Positions 1 to 6,741 of a DNA stretch of 64,000 bases are shown one piece after another. The notes below the pieces were generated by a model. It was not told the DNA's origin and made no database searches. It worked only from the letters and a program-made list of their open reading frames with translations. Each line of letters starts with the position of its first letter. The stretch's first letter is position 1. A program made the translations under genes and the position numbers. Where the stretch lies: positions 1-64,000 of the forward strand of contig JAEEJZ010000047.1 in assembly GCA_016282145.1 (NCBI GenBank), given 5' to 3'. This stretch comes from Bacteroidales bacterium (GTDB taxonomy: Bacteria; Bacteroidota; Bacteroidia; Bacteroidales; UBA932).

Positions 1-114
1 AACGCTGCAATGGTGGATCGATTTATTGCAATGTCCGCGAAACATGCGAACTTGCGATTAAATAACACTGATTTCAAAGAACTCTTATTCTACGGCGTTC
101 GCGCCGTGGCATAA
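1..114 (+). CDS. C-terminal end of an unidentified protein (partial)
   Basis: Frame 1 is open from the first base and ends at a TAA at 112-114, giving 37 residues that end FYGVRAVA. The start lies upstream of the window. The tail is not recognisable as any family, and the only basis for calling it coding is the open frame and ordinary composition. It precedes the ATPase gene in the same orientation, so it probably belongs to the same mobile element. Confidence 0.4.
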   Translation, partial: NAAMVDRFIAMSAKHANLRLNNTDFKELLFYGVRAVA

Positions 115-262
115 AAACTATAAAACTAACGAACTATTGTATTTAGATATTTTTCTAGAAATATATACTAGAAATATATATCTGCCCACCCATCCGCAAC
201 GCACACAGGCTTTCGCCACCCGAAATCCTATCACGAAAACCTGTCAAAATGATGGCAAAAAC

Positions 263-331
263 TACCGCAAATCTTACCGCCATTTTACCACAAATGTTAC
301 CGCCAAAATACCACAAATCTTACCGTCGAGT
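263..331. repeat. Three tandem 23-bp repeats upstream of the ATPase gene
   Basis: Three units begin at 263, 286 and 309 with an exact 23-bp period. Each carries the core TACCrCAAATsTTACCG. The array fills the otherwise empty stretch 115-397 upstream of the DUF4143 ATPase. Iteron-like or operator-like use is possible. A frame that is open across it (137-370) only translates the repeat and is not credible as a gene. A related-looking ACAAATTTCGG repeat set occurs at 9525-9615. Confidence 0.6.
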
Positions 332-397
332 TATTCAAAAATATTTGGTAGAGTGCCGCAAAATACCTAAATTGCGCCAGAATTAAACAGCGCGATT

Positions 398-1684
398 ATG
401 GACTACTTGAAAAGAGTCATTGATGACCAGTTGCAAGACTACCTGGATGCCTTCGGAGCCGTCAATATAGAAGGCCCCAAATGGTGTGGCAAAACCACAA
501 CGGCAAAGCAGAAGGCAGCCAGCATCATTGAATTGCAAGATACTGACAAACGGGACGAATACCTGGCCACCGCCCTCACCAAAGCGTCTCTCCTTCTGGA
601 AGGCGAAACGCCCCGCCTGATTGACGAATGGCAGGATGCCCCCACCATCTGGGATGCCGTCCGTGTAGCCTGCGACCGCCGGCAGAAACCCTCGCAGTTC
701 ATCCTCACCGGATCAGCTGCGGCCGACACGGACGAGACCGCCCACACTGGCACCGGCCGTATTGCTGACCTCACGATGTATCCCATGAGCCTGTACGAGT
801 CTGGCGAATCCACCGGTGACATCTCCTTGGAGGCCCTTTTCGATAATCCCAAGACGGACCTGGGTGCCCGCTCAAAGATGAGCGTAGAAGATCTTGTCTT
901 CGCGGCATGCCGTGGCGGCTGGCCTGCTGCCTTGCAGCCCAAGACAGAGCGCGGAAAACTCCTCGTAGCCAAAAATTACGTCAAGACCGTCTGCGACAAA
1001 GACATCTCCAAGGCCGCAAAGGAAAAACTCGATCCCAAGATTGCCCGGGCCATCCTTCGCTCCTATGCCCGCAACGTCTCTACCATGGTGGACAAATCCA
1101 CCATCTTAGCCGATGTCACCGCCAACAACGACTCCCTCTCCCGCAGCACCTTCGACAAATATGTAGCGGCATTGGAGAAGCTCTTCGTCATTCAGGACAT
1201 CGGCACCTGGAACCCTTCAATCCGTTCCAAGACCGCGATCCGAAGCGGCGAGAAACGTAGCTTCTGCGACCCTTCGGTCGCCGTGGCCTCCCTGGGCATT
1301 GGCCCCGGAGGGCTGCTCACCCAACTCAAGACGTTCGGTTTCATCTTCGAGTGCATGTGCGTCCGGGACCTCAAAGTCTATTCCGCCCCGCTCGACGGCG
1401 TAATCTCCCACTACCGTGACCGCTATGGCTTGGAAGCCGATATTGTCCTGCACTTGGAAGACGGCCGTTACGCCCTCATCGAATGCAAACTGGGCAGCGC
1501 AGAGATAGACGATGGCGCCAAGCACCTCAAAGAACTGGTGGACCTCATTCGTAAACACAACGAGCAGGAGGAACAAGTTCCCCTCCGAGAACCAGACCTC
1601 CTGATAGTCATCACCGGCGGCGAATACGCATATACCCGTCCCGACGGGGTCCACGTTATTCCGCTGGCCTGTCTGAAAGGGTGA
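398..1684 (+). CDS. AAA ATPase with DUF4143 domain
   Basis: This 428-residue cytoplasmic protein has the layout of the AAA_14/DUF4143 ATPase family. The Walker A motif GPKWCGKTT is at residues 26-34 and a Walker B-like stretch LIDEW follows at 74-78. A sensor-like segment FILTGSAA comes next, and the C-terminal third holds the DUF4143 nuclease-like fold with ALIECKLG, resembling a restriction-endonuclease core. Proteins of this family are very common as cargo in Bacteroidota mobile elements, and their role is not established. No signal peptide is present. The start is the ATG at 398, which follows a 23-bp repeat array. The family call is firm; any role in defence or DNA processing is inference. 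Confidence 0.85.
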   Translation: MDYLKRVIDDQLQDYLDAFGAVNIEGPKWCGKTTTAKQKAASIIELQDTDKRDEYLATALTKASLLLEGETPRLIDEWQDAPTIWDAVRVACDRRQKPSQFILTGSAAADTDETAHTGTGRIADLTMYPMSLYESGESTGDISLEALFDNPKTDLGARSKMSVEDLVFAACRGGWPAALQPKTERGKLLVAKNYVKTVCDKDISKAAKEKLDPKIARAILRSYARNVSTMVDKSTILADVTANNDSLSRSTFDKYVAALEKLFVIQDIGTWNPSIRSKTAIRSGEKRSFCDPSVAVASLGIGPGGLLTQLKTFGFIFECMCVRDLKVYSAPLDGVISHYRDRYGLEADIVLHLEDGRYALIECKLGSAEIDDGAKHLKELVDLIRKHNEQEEQVPLREPDLLIVITGGEYAYTRPDGVHVIPLACLKG

Positions 1685-1807
1685 GCACACCTGGATCTGC
1701 GAAAGCGTGCAGAAATATTGCAGTTAAAAATTACTCAATAGATCCCCGGGCCAAAGCCGACGGGGCGTATGGTGTGAACTACACCTAAGCGCCCGCATCC
1801 GGTAGTA

Positions 1808-2355
1808 TCAGTGCTTCCTGTGCGCCTTTATGATGCAGTTAATCTCCATGGCCACCGCGATGTCATTAATCTCTACGCCGACTTCGTTAATCAACTTCCA
1901 GTCGTTTGCCAGCATCTTCTCGAATCCTATATTTTCCCCTTAATTACCGCGTAGAAGGGTTCCTTGTCGCCCAGGTGCGCCTCGATTTCCTCGCCGTCTC
2001 TTTCGAAGAAATATTATATGTCCCACATTTCACCTTCCGTGGGATCGACAGGGAAGGTGGGTGCCGGGGGATTCTCTGCACGGCTCTTCTTTGCGTCATC
2101 GACATAATCCTTCACGTCCTTGTCGAACCGTCCGACCTGATCCATCCACCTCCGGAACATCTGTTCCCAGGAGACCCGGACAGGTACAGGATTTCCCCAT
2201 TCATCCTTTTCCCGGGAAAGGCAAACCGAGTAGGCATCCTTGTAAAGTTTGAGTTCCTGAACCACCTCCTCAGGAAGAAGAAGATGCTTGATGGTAGCCC
2301 TCCTTCCTTCACCATTTTTGGCCTTCTCTTTGGTAAATAATTTTCGTATCCTCAT
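1808..2355 (-). pseudogene. Decayed small gene of unknown function
   Basis: From ATG 2355 (or 2379) the minus strand encodes about 113-121 residues, beginning MRIRKLFTKEKA and ending MWDI at a TAA (2014-2016). The same frame continues past that stop for 28 more coding-like residues (YFFERDGEE...VIKGKI). A two-base shift then leads into GFEKMLANDWKLINEVGVEIND and a final stop at 1808. The composition stays protein-like through both lesions, so the simplest reading is a roughly 180-residue protein inactivated by one nonsense change and one frameshift. The first 113-121 residues could still be made. No family is recognised. The upstream region contains two copies of a palindromic operator. Confidence 0.5.
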
Positions 2356-2360
2356 AATCG

Positions 2361-2400
2361 TTTGTATTATACACGGCAAATATAGTTTGTATTATACAAA
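2361..2400 (-). promoter_or_regulatory. Paired palindromic operators and promoter of the minus-strand gene
   Basis: The 15-bp palindrome TTTGTATTATACAAA (arms TTTGTAT/ATACAAA) is at 2386-2400. A second copy of its first 13 bases is at 2361-2373, exactly 25 bp away. A TATATTTG -7-type box (minus strand, about 2377-2384) lies between them. The arrangement fits repression of the 2355 gene by a dimeric regulator, perhaps its own product. Confidence 0.5.
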
Positions 2401-2860
2401 TATCAAAGACGGAGAGAAAGAAAAGGTGAAAGAAGAGGAGTCGCTGAAAGAGAATATCGCACCGCTGCCGTCCACGTCCCCCGCCCTTCACTTTGTTCTG
2501 GGTAGGGGAGTGTCCTGCAGCTGACCACCACACGCCAGCGCTCAGGATGCTCGGTCAATCCAGCAAAGCTGGAGCTGCCACCGGCAGCGTCCGGCATCCT
2601 CTCCCTTCACCGACACACCCCGCCAATTTCTCGCCCAGGTCTTCCCGCCCCGTCTCGTCCGGTCCACTTCGTGGAGCTGCCATCGGCAGCGGACGGCAGG
2701 ACGGGAAGAGTGTCCCAGGACACGGGCGGCACAGGAGAACCCACGCGCCAGAGGTCGTGCCGACCTCTCTCCTTCATCGGCCAAGATACGCGCCGGGCAA
2801 GTCACCACCGGGGACTTGCTGATCCGGCCGGAACCGCCTTTTCCTGCATGTTCAGAGAAC
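2401..2860. other. Non-coding stretch upstream of the mob region, rich in short inverted repeats
   Basis: No convincing gene is seen. Two near-copies of a 25-bp element begin at 2571 and 2673. Each contains the inverted repeat GCTGCC-AyC-GGCAGC and they lie 102 bp apart. A further small hairpin (GTGTCC/GGACAC) is near 2709-2722. Such repeats next to mobilization genes may bind relaxosome proteins, but this is inference. Confidence 0.4.
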
Positions 2861-2861
2861 A

Positions 2862-2893
2862 TTTGGGAATGTCGATACCTTTGTGTATCTTTG
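2862..2893 (+). promoter_or_regulatory. Bacteroides-type promoter for the mob operon
   Basis: A -33 TTTG (2862-2865) is followed after 20 bp by a -7 box TATCTTTG (2886-2893), matching the TTTG/TAnnTTTG consensus. The transcript would carry a structured leader of about 200 nt before mobC. Confidence 0.6.
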
Positions 2894-3080
2894 CCTCCGA
2901 AGGAGGTAAGGAGCAAGTTTACTTTTCGTGTTACGAAAAGGTCGGTTACCGGCTCTCGCTCGGCTAACCTTAAACTTGCCCTGACGCCCTGGCCGCTCGC
3001 AAGCTCGCAGCCCAAGACGGGCGCAGGGGTAGCGGTCAAAATCCGCCGGGGCCCACGGCTTCGCCGCCCACCGGATTTTG
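2894..3080 (+). other. Candidate oriT / structured leader upstream of mobC
   Basis: The stretch contains stacked inverted repeats. These are CCTCC/GGAGG (2894-2906); an outer 9-bp perfect pair GCAAGTTTA (2913-2921) with TAAACTTGC (2971-2979); inside it a hairpin CTTTTCGT-GTT-ACGAAAAG (about 2922-2940) and GGTTA/TAACC (2944-2969); and CAAAATCCG (3037-3045) with CGGATTTTG (3072-3080). The position immediately upstream of MobC and relaxase genes is where oriT normally lies in Bacteroides mobilizable elements. The same folds could instead act as an mRNA leader. The nick site cannot be assigned by eye. Confidence 0.5.
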
Positions 3081-3105
3081 GTGTTAACAGAAAAACGGAC
3101 GAACG

Positions 3106-3489
3106 ATGAAAAAGAAAAATTCGAGCAACAAGGGTGGACGCCCACGGAAGGAAGACCAAGTGAAAGCGGTCTTCCGGACAGTCCGTTTTTCGCCTGACGA
3201 AGACGAGCAGCTGACCGCCAAACTCGCCGAGTTCGGCGGCACGCGTTCCGACTTTATCAGAAAAGCAGCGCTCGGCGCAAAGATAAAATCCGTCCCTTCT
3301 CCGGAGACAATCAAGCTGCTGCAAGAATACAGCGCAAACCTCCGAAACATAGGTACGAACCTGAACGCCATAGCGCATCGCGCCAACACTGAAGAGATTA
3401 AATTCGGATATCTTGATTTGCGGAAAGCACAGCAAGTCTGCAAAGATTTTTCGCGAAAAATCACGGAAATCCGAAACGCAATATTGTAA
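3106..3489 (+). CDS. MobC-like relaxosome accessory protein
   Basis: This 127-residue basic protein has a lysine-rich start followed by a ribbon-helix-helix-like segment (VFRTVRFSPDEDEQL...FIRKAALG, residues about 22-62). The C-terminal half has LRNIGTNLNAIAHRAN, a signature of the bacterial mobilisation (MobC/BmgB) family. Such proteins bind oriT and help the relaxase nick it. It starts at ATG 3106, just after the structured candidate oriT, and its TAA is 2 nt before the relaxase ATG, so the two are translationally linked. The family is confident; oriT binding is inferred from the family and position. Confidence 0.85.
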   Translation: MKKKNSSNKGGRPRKEDQVKAVFRTVRFSPDEDEQLTAKLAEFGGTRSDFIRKAALGAKIKSVPSPETIKLLQEYSANLRNIGTNLNAIAHRANTEEIKFGYLDLRKAQQVCKDFSRKITEIRNAIL

Positions 3490-3491
3490 TT

Positions 3492-5678
3492 ATGATAGCG
3501 AAGTTAAGCACCGGCAACGGATTCGGAGGGGCAACGAGTTACCTTCTCCGTAACGGCGAAAGCGACGAGGAACGGGCGAAAGTCAAGGTCCTTGCCGCCG
3601 TCGGTGTCGACTACTCCGTGAATGAAAACGGCAATATAGTACTGGACTCCCGGCAGGTGGCCAGGGACTTCCGGTTCCAGTCCATGATGATGCCGTCAGT
3701 CAGAAAACCCGTCTACGATATCGCGCTCTCCTGGAAGGTCGGCGAACACGTCCCCAGCGACGAGAAGTTGGCCAGAACCGAGGAGTTCATGCGGATGATC
3801 GGCTTCGACAATACGCAGTACATCATTGTAGAACACGAAAAGGAAAACGAGCATTCCCACGCCATCGCGAACATCGTTGACAACGACGGGAACCGGATAT
3901 CTACCAAGGATCTTATCGACCGGATGCACGCGGCCGCACGCGAGATAACAAAGAAGTACGGCTATCAGTGGGGAGACACCGCCAAGAAGGAAACCATCGA
4001 GAAGACCCATAAGCCTCACGAAAAAGCCAGATATACCATCGAGCCGAAGGTAAAGGCTGCCGTGGCCAAGGCGAAGGATATACAGGATCTTCCGGGGCTC
4101 CTGAATTCTTCCGGTATCAACTGCAGAATCAAGTATTCCGATGCCGGCAAACCCGTCGGAATTTCCTTCTCCGTCGAGCTGGACGGCCAGCTGCATACCT
4201 TCAAAGGGAGCGACCTGGACCGCAGCCTCTCCGCCGGGAATATTGCGAAGGTCATCGACGGCCGTCTGATACAGCAGGAACTCGCCCGCCAGCAGCAGGA
4301 AGCCAGCCGTAAAGCGGAGGTCGACAAGGTAAGAGATATGATTGCCGGCTATAACAGCGTTATCCCTCCTATGTGCCGCGGAGAAGTGTCTTTGCTTACT
4401 ATCAAAAACAATGCTTACCATCTGATGAAGGCCGCGAAGGATGCCGGTATTGCTGTCAGCAAGGAAACGACCGCCAAATTCGGGGAACTCAAAGACACCT
4501 GGGCGGAATTCAAAAGACTAGAGCAAGAAGCACGAACAACAAAAGATGCTGCTTCTCAAACAAAGGCTCTCGGTGGATTAATCATGCTCTTGAACCCCAT
4601 CATCGGCCTTACGGTAAAGTTTCTAGCCAAAGTGTCCAACGATATCCGGCAGTCCAAGATAAAGGCGCAGAAAAAACAGCTCCTGGCCAGGGTTGTATCC
4701 ATCCGGAGCGAGATATCTCAGCTACAGGAGCAGAAAGCCCAGCTGAAAATCGAGAAACAGGAACGGCTGCAAGAATACCTGGAGGCCAAGCAGATGCTCA
4801 AAGAGTACAACGAAGGTCTGGAAACCGTCGACCAAACCGTACATAATACCCATATTGACATACTGAAAGAAGAATTCCCGTTCCGTGATAAAGGTCATGT
4901 GCAGTACATTATACATGGACCGCACGATGCATCCATATTCAAGGCAGAAGAAGGACCCGGAAAATACAGATATGTACCCACTGGCCGTTACTATGAACAA
5001 GACAAAGAGAAGAAATACGAAATCAAGGCCGACTATTACGAGGAAGCCCGTCGGGCTCTCAAGGATAAGGTCATGTTCGTTGCGGGAGACCGCGGTCCCA
5101 ATGATTTCTATGAGGCACTCCTGGAGGAACAGAAATATGGGAACTACCGTGTCGGCGACATGCAGATTCATCCGGATGGAAAGATATCCTTCGGCCAGGA
5201 ACGCGTGTTCGGTGATCCGAAACTGACGGAACACTCCGTGCCGAAGATGGAAGAACCAGTCGTTCAGAAACCGACTCCCACCGACGAGAAAAAGCCTGTT
5301 CATGCAGCGGCCCCTACGCCACAGGCTCCGCCGACTCCCAAGCCAAACTATGAAATCGTCAAGAAATTCACGGCTGATTTCCAGCAATTCCGTATCAAGA
5401 AAGAAGCCGACGGAACATATAAGCTCCAGCAATTGGAACCGGATACGTCTTCTCCGGTGATTGACCACAAGTATTCGAAGAATGCATGGTTTGTCAAGGC
5501 GAAATTCACCTCCTTCTCGGAAGTGGAGAAAGATGCTAATGGTGTATACTTCAAGATAAAGGACTACAATACCGGCAAAACAAGGTACATTAGTCAGTAT
5601 GGGAACGACCTTTCGAACAGGCAGCTCCAGAAGCTCGGCATTGGAACAGGGAATGGTTATGGTGGTCCAAAAATGTAG
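3492..5678 (+). CDS. Relaxase / mobilization nuclease (MobA/VirD2-like)
   Basis: This 728-residue protein opens with MIAKLSTGNGFGGATSYLLR, typical of Bacteroides relaxases; the Tyr there is the probable catalytic residue. The metal-binding histidine motif is in HEKENEHSHAIANIV (about residues 114-128). The N-terminal 280 residues form the PF03432 relaxase domain, which nicks oriT and pilots the strand in conjugative transfer. The C-terminal extension is long for the family. It contains a hydrophobic patch near 360-385, a coiled coil (about 390-450, QLQEQKAQLKIEKQERLQEY) and a proline-rich linker (about 590-620). An uncharacterised C-terminal segment follows the linker. Mobilization requires a helper T4SS, since none is encoded here. 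Confidence 0.85.
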   Translation: MIAKLSTGNGFGGATSYLLRNGESDEERAKVKVLAAVGVDYSVNENGNIVLDSRQVARDFRFQSMMMPSVRKPVYDIALSWKVGEHVPSDEKLARTEEFMRMIGFDNTQYIIVEHEKENEHSHAIANIVDNDGNRISTKDLIDRMHAAAREITKKYGYQWGDTAKKETIEKTHKPHEKARYTIEPKVKAAVAKAKDIQDLPGLLNSSGINCRIKYSDAGKPVGISFSVELDGQLHTFKGSDLDRSLSAGNIAKVIDGRLIQQELARQQQEASRKAEVDKVRDMIAGYNSVIPPMCRGEVSLLTIKNNAYHLMKAAKDAGIAVSKETTAKFGELKDTWAEFKRLEQEARTTKDAASQTKALGGLIMLLNPIIGLTVKFLAKVSNDIRQSKIKAQKKQLLARVVSIRSEISQLQEQKAQLKIEKQERLQEYLEAKQMLKEYNEGLETVDQTVHNTHIDILKEEFPFRDKGHVQYIIHGPHDASIFKAEEGPGKYRYVPTGRYYEQDKEKKYEIKADYYEEARRALKDKVMFVAGDRGPNDFYEALLEEQKYGNYRVGDMQIHPDGKISFGQERVFGDPKLTEHSVPKMEEPVVQKPTPTDEKKPVHAAAPTPQAPPTPKPNYEIVKKFTADFQQFRIKKEADGTYKLQQLEPDTSSPVIDHKYSKNAWFVKAKFTSFSEVEKDANGVYFKIKDYNTGKTRYISQYGNDLSNRQLQKLGIGTGNGYGGPKM

Positions 5679-5687
5679 AATATTCTA
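5676..5687. other. 12-bp perfect palindrome at the relaxase-recombinase junction
   Basis: TAGAATATTCTA includes the relaxase stop codon and lies 8 bp before an 89-bp segment that is repeated at 10666. It could be a recombination or resolution site or a small regulatory palindrome. Only the symmetry is seen. Confidence 0.35.
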
Positions 5688-5695
5688 CGATTCTG

Positions 5696-5784
5696 CAAAG
5701 ATTAAATGGATAGTCCTAAAGCTGTAATATATGCCCGGGTCTCGTCGATGGGGGAGCGCCAGAGCACCGAGCGCCAGGTGGCGG
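5696..5784 (+). repeat. 89-bp direct repeat, copy 1 (recombinase 5' end)
   Basis: This covers 10 bp before the recombinase ATG and its first 26 codons. It is repeated at 10666-10758 with two substitutions and a G-run length change (5 G here, 9 G there). The repeats are about 5 kb apart and enclose the STAS-like protein, the lipoprotein, the Ig-like remnant and the phosphoesterase. Confidence 0.85.
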
Positions 5785-6338
5785 ACCTGCGAAGGTATGC
5801 CTCCGCCACCGGTTTGGATGTGGTCGCGGTGTATGAAGAGAAGGCCAGCGGGGCGAGAACGGACCGAGAGCAGTTGGCCGCCTGCAGGGAGTTCCTGGAG
5901 AGCGGGGGAGCGCAGCATCTTCTTGTGACGGAACTATCACGTCTGGGCCGCAGCCTCCGGCAGGTGCTGGAGGTGGTGGACGAACTGACAGCGCGGGGCA
6001 TCAATATCTTCTTTCAGGCGCAGGGACTGAACACTATTGTTGACGGGAAGCCGGATGCGACTGTGAAGACAATGGTGTCAATGTTCGGCGCCTTCGCAGA
6101 GTTGGAGCGCACCACCATCGTGGATCGCCTGCAGTCTGGCCGCCGTGTGGCCATCGAGCAGGGGAGGTTCAGTCCGGGGCGGCCGAAAGGTGCGACCCTT
6201 TCAAAAGAGAAGCTGCTGGCAAGATAACCCAAGGCCGTCAAGAGGCTTCAGGCAGGCCGGACTATCCGGGAGGTTGCCAAGGAGTTTGGGATGTCTACAA
6301 AGACAGTCCAAAAACTGAGAACCGTACTTGAGTCATGA
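5706..6338 (+). pseudogene. Serine recombinase (resolvase family) with a premature stop
   Basis: The N-terminal 173 residues form a resolvase catalytic domain. The catalytic Ser is in YARVSS (residues 9-14), followed by Arg-rich helix motifs LSRLGRSLRQV and an FGAFAELERTTIVDRLQSGR segment. A TAA at 6225-6227 interrupts the frame after LLAR. The same frame then continues for 36 codons as a clear helix-turn-helix of the resolvase type (IREVAKEFGMSTKTVQKL) to TGA 6336-6338. The stop stands where relatives commonly have Tyr before Pro-Lys, so one base change explains it. Without readthrough the product lacks its DNA-binding domain. The native end overlaps the next ATG by ATGA, indicating a formerly coupled operon. 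Confidence 0.8.
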
Positions 6339-6688
6339 AAACGATAAAGATTCCCAAAGTAATGGACTTGCGCAAACAGGCAAGAACATTCTGCATCGAA
6401 ATTGAAACGCTCGTGAAATCATGCGATGAAAGTATAATCATAGACTGCAGCGGTACATGCGTTTCAAGAAGCGCTATGGACGAGTTGTACAAACGGCTTG
6501 TCAACCAGAATTCGCCAGCCCATGAAAAGGTGACGTTGACCAATATGGACGAGGATTTCACCCTGAAACTTAAAGCGGTACGGAAAACTCAGGGCCTGAA
6601 GAAAGTCCTGAGAAAAATCCCGGAAGAAATGATTCACACGTTCAACTCTCCGGATGCCCTTGAACAGTTTGTCAGGACATTAAGATAA
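6335..6688 (+). CDS. STAS-like (DUF4325-type) protein
   Basis: This 117-residue cytoplasmic protein has the core IIIDCSGTCVSRSAMDELYKRL (about residues 46-67). The core matches the beta-strand plus phospho-site loop pattern of STAS-like DUF4325 domains. Such proteins are anti-sigma-antagonist-like folds often found on mobile elements. The function here is unknown. Its ATG overlaps the end of the full-length recombinase frame (ATGA), so the two genes form a module. It ends 54 bp before the converging lipoprotein gene. Confidence 0.55.
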   Translation: MKTIKIPKVMDLRKQARTFCIEIETLVKSCDESIIIDCSGTCVSRSAMDELYKRLVNQNSPAHEKVTLTNMDEDFTLKLKAVRKTQGLKKVLRKIPEEMIHTFNSPDALEQFVRTLR

Positions 6689-6741
6689 AGATGTAGAAAA
6701 GGGCCCGAAGGGACTCCGCCGCCTGTGTGGTTCAGGATATG

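Noticed and set aside
137..370. Open frame of 77 codons before the ATPase
   Set aside because: It mostly translates the 23-bp tandem repeat and has no ribosome site or family.
2542..3435. Long open frame on the minus strand across the mob region
   Set aside because: It runs through the candidate oriT and overlaps mobC antisense; its text is repetitive and basic, a product of the inverted repeats and base composition.
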